From the NCBI GenBank assembly GCA_942490895.1, contig CALNZC010000021.1, positions 40,157 through 104,156 of the forward strand: a DNA stretch of 64,000 bases. Direction: 5' to 3'. This document shows positions 62,130 to 64,000 of this stretch, one piece after another. The notes beneath the pieces were generated by a model. That model saw only the letters and a list, made by a program, of their open reading frames with translations, searched no databases and was not told where the DNA came from. The stretch's first letter is position 1; every line of letters starts with the position of its first letter. Source of the DNA: JAGNXB01 sp942490895 (GTDB taxonomy: Bacteria > Bacteroidota > Bacteroidia > Chitinophagales > Saprospiraceae). The translations under genes were made by a program, and so were the position numbers.

Positions 62130-64000
62130 CCATGGCGATGAAAATAGTGGCGGGAAGCGATGTACAGGTATTGTCCACCTTTTTCACTTCGAGGCTGTAC
62201 AGGCCAGATTGAGCACCGGTGACATTCAGGAGTTGCGCCACACTATCCAGAGAAAAGATCATCCCGTTGGGTCCAGTCCAGAAATACTGATAGGTGCCGC
62301 CTGCATCAGGTGGAAAAACAGTTGGGAGAATCTGACAATCTTCAAATCCGCTTACACAGGATGGACAGGAGCTGGAAAGGGCGGTGACCTTGGGCCGTTC
62401 CGTTAAAACGATTCGAAGAGAATCTCGAGTGGTACAGCCTTGAGGATTTTCTGCTAATAGATAGTAGGTGCCGGGAATAGCGGGGACCGTTGGAGCTGAC
62501 CCCAGGTAGGTTTTTCCATTGGGAGCTGTCCAGGTGAATTTCGCCACATTCACCCCGTTGACGGGCAGGATGATGGTATCCCCTTCGCAGGCCAGAAGGC
62601 TATCGGGTAATTGGATATTGATCGGGTGGATGATCACCGGGAGTGGAAGAGAACCATCGGAGGGACAGTTCGGTGATTGAAAGACCTGCAGTGTCCAGGT
62701 GCCGGCATTCATCAAAAGCGCTGGTGCAAATAGTTCCGGGGTCGTGGTGGTGAATACCTGACCCGTCTGTTGGTGTGTCCACTGGTAGGTCATGGCCTGT
62801 TGCCACTCAGTGGTGAGGTGGATGGTATCGCCCTGGCAGACCGGACTATTGCTGTGAATAGACGGTCGAAATGCACCATTGGGCCCGATGTCGATCTGGA
62901 CAGAGCCCGTGGCGATGCACCCGGTCAGCCCCTGAATGGTCAGGACGTATGTCCCGGAATTACTTTGCTTGGGATCATCAATGATCGGGCTGGCCTGATT
63001 GCTGAAATATCCATTTGAAGAGGTCCATGTATAAATATAAAAGTCGCCTTGCCCCGGAGTGGGGATGGAGAATGTGGTATCTGGGATGAGGCGGAGGCTG
63101 CCCCCACAGGTATCCAGAGTAAAACTCGGAGTCAGCTCTTCATTTTGAATGGCCACTAGTGAAGAGCAGGTATCGCTGTTTCCGGCCAGGTCAAATGCGA
63201 CGACCTGGACATTATAATTCGATCCGGCATTGTTGCAGGTAAAGGTCTTGGGATGCACTCCGTATTGTGTGATCCACGGAATTATTCCAAGTTCCCGGAA
63301 CTGTCAGAAGGTCTGAATGGGACTTGGGATATTGATTAGTCCCGGGGAAGGGTTGGTTTCGGAACAACCGGGGTTTACATATAATAGTGGGCGTTGGTCG
63401 GTCTCTACATAAATGGAGTAGGAGCAGCTGGAGGAGTTCCCATCTCGATCCATCAATGTGGCAGGTGGCCAATAGCGCACGGCATTCAGGATTGATAAAA
63501 TTTGCCGTTGAAGGGCCGGTATTTCAAATACCGGACCCGACCTGCTGGTCACATTATTGACGATAGTATAATCTGTCTCTATGAGGATAGATCAATTCTG
63601 CTGGGCATGACTCAGGCCATCTGCGCCTGTTGGGTTGAAGGGGTCCACAGGACTTGATAAACCCGAGTAATTGAGGATAACCTCCTTGTTAGACACCAGG
63701 TGCCGTCTACCTGTCGTTGAAGTCGAGTCCGTGTTCCTCAACAATGGCTCTGGAATCGTAAAAGTAAAGATGGCCTCTGCTGCACATTCCTGCGGTATGG
63801 TAACTGGCCCGGTAATCCCCAGGAAGGTATTGTTTTCACCATAAATCTCGAAGAACTCTCCCGGGTGGGCCGTATCGCCCTGAACGTGTAATCCCTAGAG
63901 CAGGCCATCGCCGGGGCCAGAAGGCGAAGCAATGGAAAAGAGGAAGTTGAGATCAGCCGGCACCATCCCTGCGTTGGGGTCTTCCGAAAAAGACGAACGG
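62068..64000 (-). pseudogene. SprB-like adhesin, upstream part with several frame lesions (5' end outside window)
   Basis: Read leftward from 64000, one frame gives coherent adhesin-like sequence (SEDPNAGMVPADLNFLFSIA, GLHVQGDTAHPGEFFEIYGE, ITGPVTIPQECAAEAIFTFT). It is broken by TAG at 63897-63895, TGA at 63594-63592 and TGA at 63306-63304. The same frame resumes each time, for example GVHPKTFTCNNAGSNYNVQV after the last. Around 63270-63310 a pair of one-base shifts would also remove the stop and give TSDSSGNLEIIPWIT. Ig/PKD-like repeats continue to about 62120. There a surplus base shifts into the frame ending at 59985. Either a decaying gene or an error-rich contig end. Confidence 0.7.

Noticed and set aside
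63304..63594. TGA read as tryptophan (altered genetic code) in the adhesin
   Set aside because: TGA is a normal stop in many genes here, including ATGA overlaps, and a TAG also interrupts the same frame.

Overview
The window looks like chromosomal DNA of a Bacteroidota bacterium, most likely a Saprospiraceae/Chitinophagia-type gliding or surface-attached organism. Six proteins carry type IX secretion system (T9SS) type A sorting tails and one carries the gliding-motility-associated C-terminal domain. It also holds a PorP/SprF gene beside an OmpA/PD40 gene, paired DUF1800/DUF1501 genes, a long IleS2-type isoleucyl-tRNA synthetase, and several TAnnTTTG promoter elements typical of the phylum. 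These assignments come from reading the sequence alone; no database search was possible.

Layout. 1-2535: the end of an amino-acid permease, then a small accessory patch with a decayed group II intron-like remnant (minus strand) and an AT-rich secreted-protein gene framed by inverted repeats. 2536-5744: first DUF1800-DUF1501 pair. 5873-19059: mostly single housekeeping or unknown genes (DUF2071, a seven-repeat propeller lipoprotein, RluA-family pseudouridine synthase, S4 protein, Kbp-like BON-LysM, two VOC proteins, a paraoxonase-like protein, a CotH/lamin-tail T9SS protein, an ECF sigma factor with putative anti-sigma, 5-formyl-THF cyclo-ligase). The 16173-16327 spacer holds two mirror-image ECF-type promoters. 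19060-19944: repeat-rich spacer. 19945-25975: ileS, a LpxL-like acyltransferase, a CpcT/CpeT-like protein and tsaC. 25976-26838: a hairpin-rich spacer with a candidate small RNA. 26839-30110: second DUF1501/DUF1800 pair on the minus strand. 30300-36220: lgt, a sodium:solute symporter, two T9SS cargo genes and a DUF2059 gene broken by a stop codon. 36581: tRNA-Cys. 36759-39866: an SGLT-like symporter and a DUF5691-like protein. 39915-44721: a surface polysaccharide block (GT2 with a frameshift, flippase, Wzz-like, O-antigen ligase/polymerase-like). 45190-52965: gpmI, a GT-C glycosyltransferase, DUF4783, an aminotransferase, pterin dehydratase, M42 peptidase and a radical SAM/SPASM protein. 52968-56451: the ergothioneine genes egtD and egtB, divergent from kynU. 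56870-64000: a gliding/T9SS cluster read leftward (large SprB-like adhesin, PorP/SprF, PD40-OmpA).

How the parts fit. Much of the window builds or decorates the cell envelope: Tat/Sec export followed by T9SS for the cargo proteins, Lgt for lipoproteins, LpxL for lipid A, and the polysaccharide block plus GT-C enzyme for glycans. Three genes contain frame-breaking lesions (a GT2, a DUF2059 gene and the large adhesin). Several lie in or next to short homopolymers, so assembly indels and real pseudogenisation both need to be considered.
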